A stretch of 64,000 nt of DNA from SCGC-AAA076-P13 sp963926355 (GTDB taxonomy: Bacteria; Pseudomonadota; Gammaproteobacteria; Magnimaribacterales; D2472), in assembly GCA_963926355.1 (NCBI GenBank), contig CAWUWW010000001.1, positions 124,001-188,000 of the forward strand, read 5' to 3'. The notes beneath the pieces are model-generated. The model did no database searches, was not told the origin of the DNA, and saw only the letters and a program-made list of their open reading frames with translations. Positions 25,515-34,337 of the stretch are shown here, in pieces. Each line of letters starts with the position of its first letter. The first letter of the stretch is position 1. Both the position numbers and the translations under genes were made by a program.

Positions 25515-26408
25515 ATGCTTCATTTTCCAGTATTGCTGGAAGAGTCTGTTGAATTTCTCATCCACAAAAAAAATGGCCATTACATAGACTGTACCTATGG
25601 AAGGGGTGGACATACATCGTTAATACTTAACAATATCTTACCAGAAGGTTTTTTAACATCATTCGATAAAGACCCAGAGGCATTTGATCATGGCCTTCTA
25701 AAAACAGAAAAGAATTTTAAGATAATTAATGAATCTTTTTGTAAACTTAATTCTTATTTTTCAGATGAAACAGTTGATGGAATAATCTTCGATCTAGGGA
25801 CTTGCTCAACTCATTTTGACGATAAGAAAAGAGGGTTTAGTTTTAGAAAAGAAGGTCCTTTAGATATGAGGTTTAATACTCTAAAAGGTATTCCATTATC
25901 AGATTGGATTAATTCAGCAGAAGAACAAGAAATTAGAGATATTTTGTATAAATATGGTGATGAGAAACATGCAAAAATTATTGCTAGGTCAATAGTTGAG
26001 TTAAGACAAAATAGCGTCATAGAAACAACCCTTCAATTGGCAAATATTATTGAAGATATTTATCCTGAAAGAAAAAATAAAATTCATCCAGCAACAAAAT
26101 CTTTTCAGGCGTTTAGAATTTTTATTAATAATGAATTAGATGAACTTAAAGAATCACTTGAAATGGCAAGTAAGATAATTAAGCAAAATGGAGTAATAGT
26201 AGTTATATCATTTCATTCACTTGAAGATAATATTGTAAAAAATTTCTTCAAACCAGATGTTATAAACTATCCAAAGGATATTCCATTAAATTCAATTGAA
26301 GATAGAAAATTTAAATGCATTGCAAAGAAAATTAGACCTACCAAGGAAGAGGTTGATAAAAACAAGAGATCTAGAAGTGCAATTATGAGAGTTTTTAAAA
26401 AATTGTAA
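25515..26408 (+). CDS. rsmH: 16S rRNA N4-methyltransferase (C1402)
   Basis: RsmH (MraW) methylates N4 of C1402 in 16S rRNA. The 297 residues begin with the family motif FPVLLEESVEFL, followed by the SAM site IDCTYGRGGHTSLIL, GIIFDLGTCSTHFDDKKRGFSF (canonical LGVSSxQLDxxxRGFSF, here with Thr-Cys) and the C-terminal VVISFHSLEDNIVKNFF. The stop and the ftsL start overlap at one base (TAATG). Confidence 0.96.
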   Translation: MLHFPVLLEESVEFLIHKKNGHYIDCTYGRGGHTSLILNNILPEGFLTSFDKDPEAFDHGLLKTEKNFKIINESFCKLNSYFSDETVDGIIFDLGTCSTHFDDKKRGFSFRKEGPLDMRFNTLKGIPLSDWINSAEEQEIRDILYKYGDEKHAKIIARSIVELRQNSVIETTLQLANIIEDIYPERKNKIHPATKSFQAFRIFINNELDELKESLEMASKIIKQNGVIVVISFHSLEDNIVKNFFKPDVINYPKDIPLNSIEDRKFKCIAKKIRPTKEEVDKNKRSRSAIMRVFKKL

Positions 26409-26689
26409 TGAATTTTTTTAAGTTAATTTTTCTAGGGACACAATTGTTTTTCATTTGTTTTTTAGGGCTAGAGAAAATTAAACTCTCTTTTGAAATAAGA
26501 AAAATAAATTTTAATCAAGAAAATATTAAATTAGAATTTGAAAATTTTAAGGATATAAATTTAAAATTAATTACACAACTCCATAGTGAAATTTCGCCAG
26601 CCATAATTGAGCGAAAGGCTAAAGAAAGTCTAGGCATGGTTAAAAAGACAACAAAAAAAATTATAACTCATGACAATGAAGAAGATTAG
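26408..26689 (+). CDS. ftsL: Division protein FtsL
   Basis: FtsL is a small bitopic protein that forms a coiled coil with FtsB and, with FtsQ, activates FtsWI. The 93 residues have a membrane segment (about 4-21) and a heptad-like periplasmic helix rich in Lys, Glu and Ile up to about residue 70, with IIERKAKESLGM resembling the conserved FtsL end (IExxAxxxLGM). Position between rsmH and ftsI supports the call strongly, since sequence conservation in this family is low. Confidence 0.9.
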   Translation: MNFFKLIFLGTQLFFICFLGLEKIKLSFEIRKINFNQENIKLEFENFKDINLKLITQLHSEISPAIIERKAKESLGMVKKTTKKIITHDNEED

Positions 26690-28295
26690 TTATATCAATT
26701 GGAGGCTTGTCCTCGTATGCTCATGCCTTTCATTGGCTGTAATGTCTGTTACTTACAGGATGATTTCATTACAACTAGAAGATAGCGCATTCTTACAGAA
26801 TGAAGGAAAAAAAAGATATATAAAATATAGAACATTGAACCCTGTAAGAGGAACTATATTTGACAGAAATAATTTTCCACTTGCTGTCTCGATTGTTAAT
26901 TATGATTTGTATGCTTTAAGAGGATTAAACATAGATAGATTCTTAAAAATTAAAGATAATATTGCTCTAGAAGACATAATGATTTCCGGTCCATCATTTT
27001 CTCGAAAAACTCTTCTGAAAAAAAACTTAACAAAGGAAGAGCAATTGCTTGTTAATAAATTAAATTTCAATGAGCTTGAGATGGAGGTAAGGCATAGTCG
27101 GCATTATCCGTTAGGAGACCAGATAAGCCCATTAATAGGATTTTATGGAACAGATGGCGCCCAGGAAGGCATTGAAAAAAGTTATGACCCCTTTTTATCG
27201 GGAGTTCAGGGGAGGCAAAAATATTATACAAATGCTAAGCAAGAAATAATTTCTAAGCCTATAGAGGTTAGTGAGAATATTTCTGGTAATGACCTTCAAT
27301 TAACCATTGATTCAACTATTCAGTTTTATGCCTACAAATATCTTGTTGAATCTATTATTAGTAACAAGGCTAAAGCAGGAACTGTAATAATTCTTGATAA
27401 TAAAAAAGGTGAAGTATTAGCAATTGCTAGTTATCCATCTTACAACCCAAATAGTCCAAAAAGAGTTATTCAAAAAAATAGGGCATTAGTGGAAGCTTAT
27501 GAACTTGGATCAGTTTTAAAGCCTATAGTTTTTTCTAAAGCTGTCGATTTAAAACTTTTGAATCCAGATGAGTATATTGATATACCAAGAAGACTTCAGC
27601 TTGGAAGCAAAGTTATCTCAGACACAAAGAGCTATAATAAATTAACACCAAAAGAGATTATTGCCTATTCAAGCCAGGTTGGAGCTTCAAAAATTGCCTT
27701 ACTTCTAGGTTACGATGCTCTAAAAGCAAATTACTATAATTTTGGATTCTCAGGGCCTATTTCTATAAATTTTCCATCCTCAGCCTTCGGGCTAATTAAT
27801 GCTAAAGAAAAAATTTCTGATAGAGAGCTTGCAAGTCTTGGTTACGGTTACGGGTTTACAGTAAGTCCATTTCAAATAACAGCAGCTTACTCGGCCTTCG
27901 CTAACAAGGGGATATTGAAAGATTTTAAATTAATAACTAGTGATGAAGTTACTTCTAAACGAGTCATCTCAGAGATATCAGCAGACCATACTCTTGATGC
28001 ACTTCAAAAAGTTATTAAAGTAGGTACTGGCAAGAACGCTGATATTAAAGGTTTTTCGGAAGGTGGAAAAACAGGAACTGTTCATAGAACTATCTCAGGG
28101 TCTGGTTATGCAGAAGATCTATACAGGGCATCATTTATAGGCATAACACCTTTATCTGAAGAGTCATTAACAATATTTATTTCAATTGAAGATCCAGGTT
28201 TGAATTCATACTCTGGAGGAGCTATAGCAGCACCTCTTTTTGCAAAAATAGCAGAAAGCTCTCTAAATTACTTAGGATACATAGAAGATGAATAG
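26670..28295 (+). CDS. ftsI: Septal peptidoglycan transpeptidase FtsI (PBP3), SSQ variant
   Basis: FtsI cross-links septal peptidoglycan as the partner of FtsW. The 541 residues have one membrane anchor (about 12-30), the dimerisation domain (LNPVRGTIFDRNNFPLA) and the transpeptidase with SVLK (Ser281-Lys284) and KTG (467-469). The middle active-site motif, normally SxN, reads SSQ (334-336, in AYSSQVGASKIA; E. coli has SSN). A second ATG at 26676 is also possible. It overlaps ftsL by 20 nt and murE by 8 nt. Confidence 0.96.
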   Translation: MTMKKISYINWRLVLVCSCLSLAVMSVTYRMISLQLEDSAFLQNEGKKRYIKYRTLNPVRGTIFDRNNFPLAVSIVNYDLYALRGLNIDRFLKIKDNIALEDIMISGPSFSRKTLLKKNLTKEEQLLVNKLNFNELEMEVRHSRHYPLGDQISPLIGFYGTDGAQEGIEKSYDPFLSGVQGRQKYYTNAKQEIISKPIEVSENISGNDLQLTIDSTIQFYAYKYLVESIISNKAKAGTVIILDNKKGEVLAIASYPSYNPNSPKRVIQKNRALVEAYELGSVLKPIVFSKAVDLKLLNPDEYIDIPRRLQLGSKVISDTKSYNKLTPKEIIAYSSQVGASKIALLLGYDALKANYYNFGFSGPISINFPSSAFGLINAKEKISDRELASLGYGYGFTVSPFQITAAYSAFANKGILKDFKLITSDEVTSKRVISEISADHTLDALQKVIKVGTGKNADIKGFSEGGKTGTVHRTISGSGYAEDLYRASFIGITPLSEESLTIFISIEDPGLNSYSGGAIAAPLFAKIAESSLNYLGYIEDE

Positions 28296-29784
28296 GTTAG
28301 AGTTAATTTTAGGAATTTGTTTTCCACCTGAAATAGTAATTTCCAGTGCAACTAATTCAACAATTAAAGTAAAGAAAGACTCAATATTTTTTGGACTTCC
28401 GGGATCGCAAGTTCATGGCAGTAACTATATACAAAAAGCATTAGAACTAGGCGCATCAATAGCCATTCACAACGACCCTGATTATCAATCTAAAAATACC
28501 AATATTTTTTATATTAAAGACCTGCAAGAAGAAGATGATTTCTTTAAAAGGGATAAGCTGTATTATTTTTTAGAAGAGTTTTATGAAATATTTAATATTC
28601 AGAACAGAAATAATTTTTATGCTTTTACTGGCACTAACGGCAAGACATCGACAGCCTTCCTTTGCCATCAGCTTCTAATTAATGAAGGTTGTGAATCACT
28701 TTATATAGGAACCTTAGGTACGCAGTTCAATAATAAAGAGATAAATAACTCTTTTTCATCAAAAACTACGCCAGATATATTTGAGCTCTTTGAAATTTTT
28801 AAATTTTATAATTTTGACGATTCAATATCTATTTGCATAGAAATATCTTCTCATGCCCTTGATCAGAATAGACTTAAATATCTATCTTGCTTGAATTCTG
28901 CTTCAATTTTAAATATTGGAACAGATCATCTTGATTATCATATAAATACTAAAAATTATACTGATGCAAAGTTTAAAATATTTGATACCGAGAGCCCGGT
29001 TAGGCTTATAGATGAGAGCTTAAAAGCAATATCTTCTAATTATGAATTTATTGAGAATAGACCCTATAAAATGACATCAGTAAGCGGTAAAAATTCTTTT
29101 TCAGATATTTATTATGAAATAATCGAATCTACTGCCGGTAGATCAATATTTAAAGTAATTATTAATAATCCTCCATTCGGATACCCAGAAAACTCAAGAG
29201 AAAAATATTTGTTTTCATGTATTTTATTTCCTGAATTCAACATACATAATCTTATTTTTGCAATCTGCTCAATAGGCTTTTCTAGTTTTTCATTAGAAGG
29301 CATTAATGATTTATCTTTTTTAAGGTTGCCAAGGGGAAGGACCGAGCTTGTTTCTAATATTTCTGCAAATGTCATAATCGATTTTGCGCATAATGCAGAG
29401 GGGTTTAAATTTTTCCTATCATCAATTAAAAATTATTTTGAAAATTTAGTCATAGTATTTGGATGCGGGGGAGATAGAGATAAATCTAAAAGACCGGTTA
29501 TGTTAAAAATAGCCATTAAAAATGGAGCCAAGGTTATATTTACAACTGATAACTCAAGGAGTGAGACTTTTAAAAATATATATAACGATGCTTCAAAGGG
29601 CAATAGCCTTGATAAAGTTATGGTTATTGAAGATAGAAAAGAGGCTATTATTCATGGATCGAGTCTAATAGGAGACAATGACTGTCTGGTTATTCTTGGA
29701 AAGGGTCATGAAGAAACTCAAGAAATTAATGCAAAAATATTATATTTTAGTGATCAAGAGGTGGTAAATGAAATTTATAAGTAA
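28288..29784 (+). CDS. murE: UDP-MurNAc-tripeptide synthetase MurE
   Basis: MurE adds the third stem-peptide residue (meso-diaminopimelate in gammaproteobacteria) to UDP-MurNAc-L-Ala-D-Glu. The 498 residues contain the P-loop TGTNGKTSTAF (about 111-121), the central EISSHALDQNRL, the NIGTDHLDYH carbamyl-lysine region and a C-terminal VIDFAHNAEGF and GCGGDRDKSKRPVM. The DAP-specifying DNPR motif appears as TTDNSRSE (canonical TxDNPRxE), a Pro-to-Ser change that still suggests DAP. It overlaps murF by 17 nt. Confidence 0.95.
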   Translation: MNRLELILGICFPPEIVISSATNSTIKVKKDSIFFGLPGSQVHGSNYIQKALELGASIAIHNDPDYQSKNTNIFYIKDLQEEDDFFKRDKLYYFLEEFYEIFNIQNRNNFYAFTGTNGKTSTAFLCHQLLINEGCESLYIGTLGTQFNNKEINNSFSSKTTPDIFELFEIFKFYNFDDSISICIEISSHALDQNRLKYLSCLNSASILNIGTDHLDYHINTKNYTDAKFKIFDTESPVRLIDESLKAISSNYEFIENRPYKMTSVSGKNSFSDIYYEIIESTAGRSIFKVIINNPPFGYPENSREKYLFSCILFPEFNIHNLIFAICSIGFSSFSLEGINDLSFLRLPRGRTELVSNISANVIIDFAHNAEGFKFFLSSIKNYFENLVIVFGCGGDRDKSKRPVMLKIAIKNGAKVIFTTDNSRSETFKNIYNDASKGNSLDKVMVIEDRKEAIIHGSSLIGDNDCLVILGKGHEETQEINAKILYFSDQEVVNEIYK

Positions 29785-31111
29785 CTCTAATGATTTGTCT
29801 ATGTATCTCAATATTCCTGTTAAGAAGAATATAGAAATTAGAAGCTTTTCAACAGATACAAGATGCATTAAAAAAGAGGACCTATTTATAGCAATAAAAG
29901 GAGAAATGTTTAATGGAAATCATTACGTAGAAAGTGCTTTAAAAAAAGGAGCATGCTTAGTTATTGCAGATGATAAGAGGTTTAGAGATTCTAAAAATAA
30001 GAAAATAATCTATGTAAGAGATTCTATTTTAGCCCTAAAGAAAATTTCAAAAAATATTATAAAGGAGTATTCAGGAAATATTATTGGAATTACAGGAAGT
30101 AATGGAAAGACAACAACAACAAAAATAATTGCAAACTCCTTAAAGAGCAGTTCTAGCACCCTAAAGAATTTTAATAATGAAATTGGGATGCCTTTAAGCA
30201 TAATAAGTGCTAACAAGAAGTCAAAGAATTTAATTATTGAAATGGGCGCAGCAAAACCAAATGATATTCACTACTTAAGCTCAATTTTGAAGCCTAAAAT
30301 TGGAATTATTACTAATATTGGTAACTCACACCTCAAAAGCTTAAAAAATATTAGAGGAGTATTTAAAGTTAAGTCCGAACTGATTCCCAATATCAAAAAA
30401 AATGGTTGCTTGGTCTTGCCAGACGAGAATAAAGACCATTTAAAATTATGGAAAAATATCAGAAATGACATCAACATCATAACCTTTGGTCTTCAGAATA
30501 GCGCAGATTTCTATCCATCCAATATTGAATATAATTTAAATAAAACTAAATTTTATATTTGTTCACAAAAATATAAAGTAAAAATTAAAATAAACACAGC
30601 ATTGGCTGGTGAGCATAATATAAAAAATATTTTAGCTAGCTTTGCCGCTTCTTTTTTTCTAAATAATCCAAATGAATTATTTATTGAAAGCTTAACAAAA
30701 AATCTAGATTTAATAATTAACAGACAAAAACAATCTAAATGGATCAAAGGCTCACTTCTCATCGATGATACTTATAATGCAAATCCAGATTCTGTAAAAA
30801 AATCTATAGATTTATTAACTTCAACAAATAAAAGGAAAGTATTGGTTTTAGGTGATATGTTAGAGCTAGGAAGGTTTAAGAAAAAAATGCATAAAGATAT
30901 TGGTGTTTATGCTGCGTTAAAAAAAATTGATATTTTTCTTGGCTTCGGTGATTTAACAAAATATTCTGTAAAGAGTTTTGGTAAAAAAGGCTTCTTTTTT
31001 AAAAGTGAAGATGATTTAAGGAAATATATAAAGAAAAATATTAATTCGAAAGATGTTGTGCTTTTAAAAGGCTCAAGAGGAATGAAAATGGAGAGATTTA
31101 TAAATGTTTGA
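29768..31111 (+). CDS. murF: D-Ala-D-Ala-adding enzyme MurF
   Basis: MurF joins D-Ala-D-Ala to UDP-MurNAc-tripeptide, completing the cytoplasmic precursor. The 447 residues show SFSTDTRCIKKEDLFIAIKG in the N-terminal domain, the P-loop GITGSNGKTTTTK (about 115-127), NIGNSHLKSL and the C-terminal DDTYNANPDSV and VLGDMLELG. It is Lys/Ile/Asn-rich, like its neighbours. It overlaps mraY by 8 nt. Confidence 0.96.
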   Translation: MKFISNSNDLSMYLNIPVKKNIEIRSFSTDTRCIKKEDLFIAIKGEMFNGNHYVESALKKGACLVIADDKRFRDSKNKKIIYVRDSILALKKISKNIIKEYSGNIIGITGSNGKTTTTKIIANSLKSSSSTLKNFNNEIGMPLSIISANKKSKNLIIEMGAAKPNDIHYLSSILKPKIGIITNIGNSHLKSLKNIRGVFKVKSELIPNIKKNGCLVLPDENKDHLKLWKNIRNDINIITFGLQNSADFYPSNIEYNLNKTKFYICSQKYKVKIKINTALAGEHNIKNILASFAASFFLNNPNELFIESLTKNLDLIINRQKQSKWIKGSLLIDDTYNANPDSVKKSIDLLTSTNKRKVLVLGDMLELGRFKKKMHKDIGVYAALKKIDIFLGFGDLTKYSVKSFGKKGFFFKSEDDLRKYIKKNINSKDVVLLKGSRGMKMERFINV

Positions 31112-32189
31112 ATATCTAGGAACAGTATTAATTGAAATAGACCCTGGCTTTGATGTTCTAAGATATCTGACAGTAAGAACTCTCGGAGGAGCTGTAACCG
31201 CTTTATTAATTTCAATATTAATGGGCCCTTTCTTTATTAGGTTATTAAAATCTTTACAGTTTGAACAACATATTAGAGTCAACGGCCCTGAATCTCATCA
31301 CAAGAAAACAGGAACACCAACAATGGGCGGCTTGTTAATTCTATCCTCTCTTTTAATCTCAACTTTATTATGGGCTGATCTTACAAATAGGTATATCTGG
31401 GTAGTTATATTTGTAACTGTAAGTTTTGCATTTATTGGCTTCTTAGATGATTTTTTAAAAATTAAAAATAAAAGTTCTGACGGATTAACTTCAAAACAGA
31501 AATTTCTGCTTCAATTAAGTTTTTCTTTCTTGCCAATCTCTTTTCTATACTTTTCTGCAGAAACCATAGCCGAGACTGCATTTATAGTTCCTTTTTTTAA
31601 GGACTTAATTCTGCCAATGAGCCCCATTTTATTTATTTCTTTTGGTATGCTTGTGCTGGTTGGGTCATCAAATGCTGTAAATTTAACAGATGGATTGGAT
31701 GGGTTGGCTATTCTTCCATCAGTTCTTATAGCTGGGGCCTTAGGGATAATTGCTTACAGCATGGGGAATCAAATCATTGCAGATTACTTATTTCTACCTC
31801 ATTTAGAACTCTCTGGTGAATTAATTGTATTTTGTGGTGCATTAATTGGTTCTGGTATTGGATTTCTTTGGTACAACACTTACCCGGCTGAAGTATTTAT
31901 GGGAGATATTGGCTCCTTAACTCTTGGAGCAATACTTGGCATACTTGCAGTGATTTTGCGACATGAACTCGTATTTGCAATTATGGCAGGAGTTTTTGTA
32001 GTAGAGACATTAAGTGTGGTAATTCAGGTAATTTCATTTAAAACTAGAGGAAAGAGAGTCTTTCTAATGGCGCCAATTCACCATCATTATGAGTTAAAGG
32101 GTTGGGCAGAGCCAAAAATAATTGTTCGTTTCTGGATTATCACCTTAGTTTTTATTCTTTTGGCATTGGCTACATTAAAATTCAGGTAA
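31104..32189 (+). CDS. mraY: Phospho-MurNAc-pentapeptide translocase
   Basis: MraY links the MurNAc-pentapeptide to undecaprenyl phosphate, making lipid I in the inner membrane. The 361 residues have about ten membrane segments and the conserved catalytic stretches KTGTPTMGGLLIL, FIGFLDDFLKIKN, NAVNLTDGLDGLA and the C-terminal APIHHHYELKGW. The two adjacent aspartates of FLDDF are the metal/substrate residues of the family. It is normal in length and followed by murD 9 bp later. Confidence 0.98.
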   Translation: MFEYLGTVLIEIDPGFDVLRYLTVRTLGGAVTALLISILMGPFFIRLLKSLQFEQHIRVNGPESHHKKTGTPTMGGLLILSSLLISTLLWADLTNRYIWVVIFVTVSFAFIGFLDDFLKIKNKSSDGLTSKQKFLLQLSFSFLPISFLYFSAETIAETAFIVPFFKDLILPMSPILFISFGMLVLVGSSNAVNLTDGLDGLAILPSVLIAGALGIIAYSMGNQIIADYLFLPHLELSGELIVFCGALIGSGIGFLWYNTYPAEVFMGDIGSLTLGAILGILAVILRHELVFAIMAGVFVVETLSVVIQVISFKTRGKRVFLMAPIHHHYELKGWAEPKIIVRFWIITLVFILLALATLKFR

Positions 32190-32198
32190 GAGATATAG

Positions 32199-33233
32199 AT
32201 GAAATCTTTAATTTATGGTTATGGAATTACAGGTAGATCATTCGAAAGATACTTAATAGCTAAAAATATTAAATACGATATTTTTGATGACAGCATTTCT
32301 GAACTTAAAAATATTGAAGTTATTGAGAGTTATGAAAATATTTACTGTAGCCCAGGAATACCAAGAAAAATTTTTAACTCACTAAAATCTTTTAATAATG
32401 TTATTACAGACATCGATATATTTTTTAAAGAAGATAGATCAATAAAGATAGGCATTACCGGTACGAATAGAAAAAGTACAACAGCCTTTCAGCTAGCCCA
32501 ATTAATTGAAATTAAGCATTCAGTTAACTTGATTGGAAATATTGGTGAGCCAATGCTAGATCATATTAATAATGGCAGTCAATATTCAGTGATAGAACTT
32601 TCTAGCTATCAATTAGACAAGATGGCTGTAAATAAATTAGATTTTGGAGTCTTATTAGATATTGCGCCTGATCATTTGGACTACCATGGAAATTTTCAAG
32701 ATTATAAAAACACTAAAGAAAGAATATTAGGATCAACCAAATCTTCAAATGAAGCAGATCCATATAAATTATATAAATGGATTACAGGACTTGATATTGA
32801 AGTTCATAGTCTTAAATCACTTCCATATAGATTTGAAAAAATTTCTGAATCTATCATTAATGATTCTAAGTCTACAAATATGCATTCACTTAAATATGCT
32901 TTAAAGAAAGCTACTTCTTTTTTTAAAGGCGAACAATTTGTATTATTAACTTGTGGAAATCCAGAAAAAGAACATTTTCCAAAGATTAGCTTAAATGAAC
33001 CATCAGAGGTTCTAATTTACGGAAGCTACAAAGAAGACATACAAAAATGCATTAATCATCCAAGTAAGCTAATTTTTGATAATCTTGAGGATGTCTTAAT
33101 CTACTTAAAATCTAAGAGCATTAAACAAAATATTTTATTCTCTCCCGGCTATCCAAGTGGTAAGGATTATAAAAATTTTGAAGAAAGAGGTGATACCTTT
33201 AATTCTATGGTCAAAAAAGTACTACATGCTTAA
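32199..33233 (+). CDS. murD: UDP-MurNAc-L-Ala:D-Glu ligase MurD, internally shortened
   Basis: MurD adds D-glutamate to UDP-MurNAc-L-Ala. Here it is 344 residues, against 438 in E. coli. Retained family residues: Lys92 of the P-loop, Glu133 (IELSSYQLD), His159 (APDHLDYH), the carbamyl-Lys equivalent Lys173, Arg211 (LPYRFE), INDSKSTN (Asp222, Lys224) and the C-terminal SPGYPS and KNFEERGDTF. Odd: the P-loop reads GTNRKST where GxNGKST is expected; only 38 residues separate Lys173 from Arg211 (104 in E. coli), removing the GxHN region; and the GGxxKG loop is CGNPEKEHF. The frame is intact, so it is reduced rather than decayed. Confidence 0.9.
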   Translation: MKSLIYGYGITGRSFERYLIAKNIKYDIFDDSISELKNIEVIESYENIYCSPGIPRKIFNSLKSFNNVITDIDIFFKEDRSIKIGITGTNRKSTTAFQLAQLIEIKHSVNLIGNIGEPMLDHINNGSQYSVIELSSYQLDKMAVNKLDFGVLLDIAPDHLDYHGNFQDYKNTKERILGSTKSSNEADPYKLYKWITGLDIEVHSLKSLPYRFEKISESIINDSKSTNMHSLKYALKKATSFFKGEQFVLLTCGNPEKEHFPKISLNEPSEVLIYGSYKEDIQKCINHPSKLIFDNLEDVLIYLKSKSIKQNILFSPGYPSGKDYKNFEERGDTFNSMVKKVLHA

Positions 33234-34335
33234 TCAAGGAAATAATTTATTTATCTTGATACCTTTTATAGCATTATTGGCATTGGGTCTTGTTATGGTC
33301 TCATCAGCAAGTATTTTTATAGCAGATGAAATGACAGGTAATCCATTTCATTTCGTATCAAGGCAAATGCTCTTTATAGCTATTGGCCTAATGGCAATGT
33401 TATTTTTTATGCTGCTTCCATCGGATTTTTTATTCAAATTAGATTGGGTATTTATGCTTCTGAGTATTATCTTATTAATAGTATTATTTATTCCTGAAAT
33501 CGGTACAAGCGTAAATGGAAGTATTAGGTGGATTAGACTAGGACCAATTAATATCCAACCGTCAGAGATATGTAAATTTAGTTTAATACTCTACATATCT
33601 GGATACTCAGTAAGAAGGCTCTCAGAGATTGATACATTTAGAAGTTTTTTGAAGCCACTTATGTTACTTTTTATAATTTCCATATTGATAATGGGGCAGC
33701 CTGATTTAGGGTCTACAGCAATTATTTGTCTTTTAGTAGTATCAATATTATTTTATGCAGGCATATCATTTTTTCAATTTAGCATGCTTTCTTCAATGAT
33801 AGCTCTATTGGGTTTTGTGGCAATCACAAGGTCTCCAATGAGAATAGCTCGAGTAATGTCTTATATGGATCCTTTTGATAAAGATGTTGTGCTTAATAGT
33901 GGTTATCAATTATCAAATTCTCTTATAAGCATTGGCCAAGGTGGTTGGCTCGGTCTGGGTCTTGGCAATAGCTTTCAAAAAGATTTCTTTTTACCTGAAG
34001 CTCATACGGACTTTATTTTTGCAATATTAGTAGAGGAGCTTGGCATATTTGGAGGTCTTTTTTTAATAGGATTATTTGTTGTACTTTTTATTGGTATCTT
34101 GAGAATTTCATTAGATTCCTTTACTAAGGAGAGACTATTTCAAGGTTATGTTGCTTATGGAATATTAATTCTTATAGCCGCTCAGGCATTATTTAATATA
34201 GCAGTAAATATTGGTCTTCTTCCAACTAAAGGCCTGACTTTACCATTTATAAGTTATGGGGGAACTAGTATTATTATTATGATGTCATTGATCGGCATAG
34301 TTCTTAGAATTAACAATGAAAATAAATTAATGTAA
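33226..34335 (+). CDS. ftsW: Septal peptidoglycan glycosyltransferase FtsW
   Basis: FtsW is the SEDS-family polymerase paired with FtsI. From the ATG at 33226 it has 369 residues and about ten membrane segments. Diagnostic stretches: LGLVMVSSAS near the N-terminus, RWIRLGPINIQPSEICKF, QPDLGSTAII, the catalytic-loop region after SYMDPF, and PEAHTDFIFAILVEELG and LTLPFISYGGTS towards the end. The open frame extends upstream to 33157 but that part lies in murD and is not membrane-like; 33226 gives an 8-nt overlap with murD. Confidence 0.96.
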   Translation: MLNQGNNLFILIPFIALLALGLVMVSSASIFIADEMTGNPFHFVSRQMLFIAIGLMAMLFFMLLPSDFLFKLDWVFMLLSIILLIVLFIPEIGTSVNGSIRWIRLGPINIQPSEICKFSLILYISGYSVRRLSEIDTFRSFLKPLMLLFIISILIMGQPDLGSTAIICLLVVSILFYAGISFFQFSMLSSMIALLGFVAITRSPMRIARVMSYMDPFDKDVVLNSGYQLSNSLISIGQGGWLGLGLGNSFQKDFFLPEAHTDFIFAILVEELGIFGGLFLIGLFVVLFIGILRISLDSFTKERLFQGYVAYGILILIAAQALFNIAVNIGLLPTKGLTLPFISYGGTSIIIMMSLIGIVLRINNENKLM

Positions 34336-34337
34336 AA

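Noticed and set aside
33157..33225. N-terminal extension of ftsW upstream of 33226
   Set aside because: It lies in another frame of murD, is Lys-rich and not membrane-like; the ATG at 33226 gives the usual FtsW start and the local overlap style.
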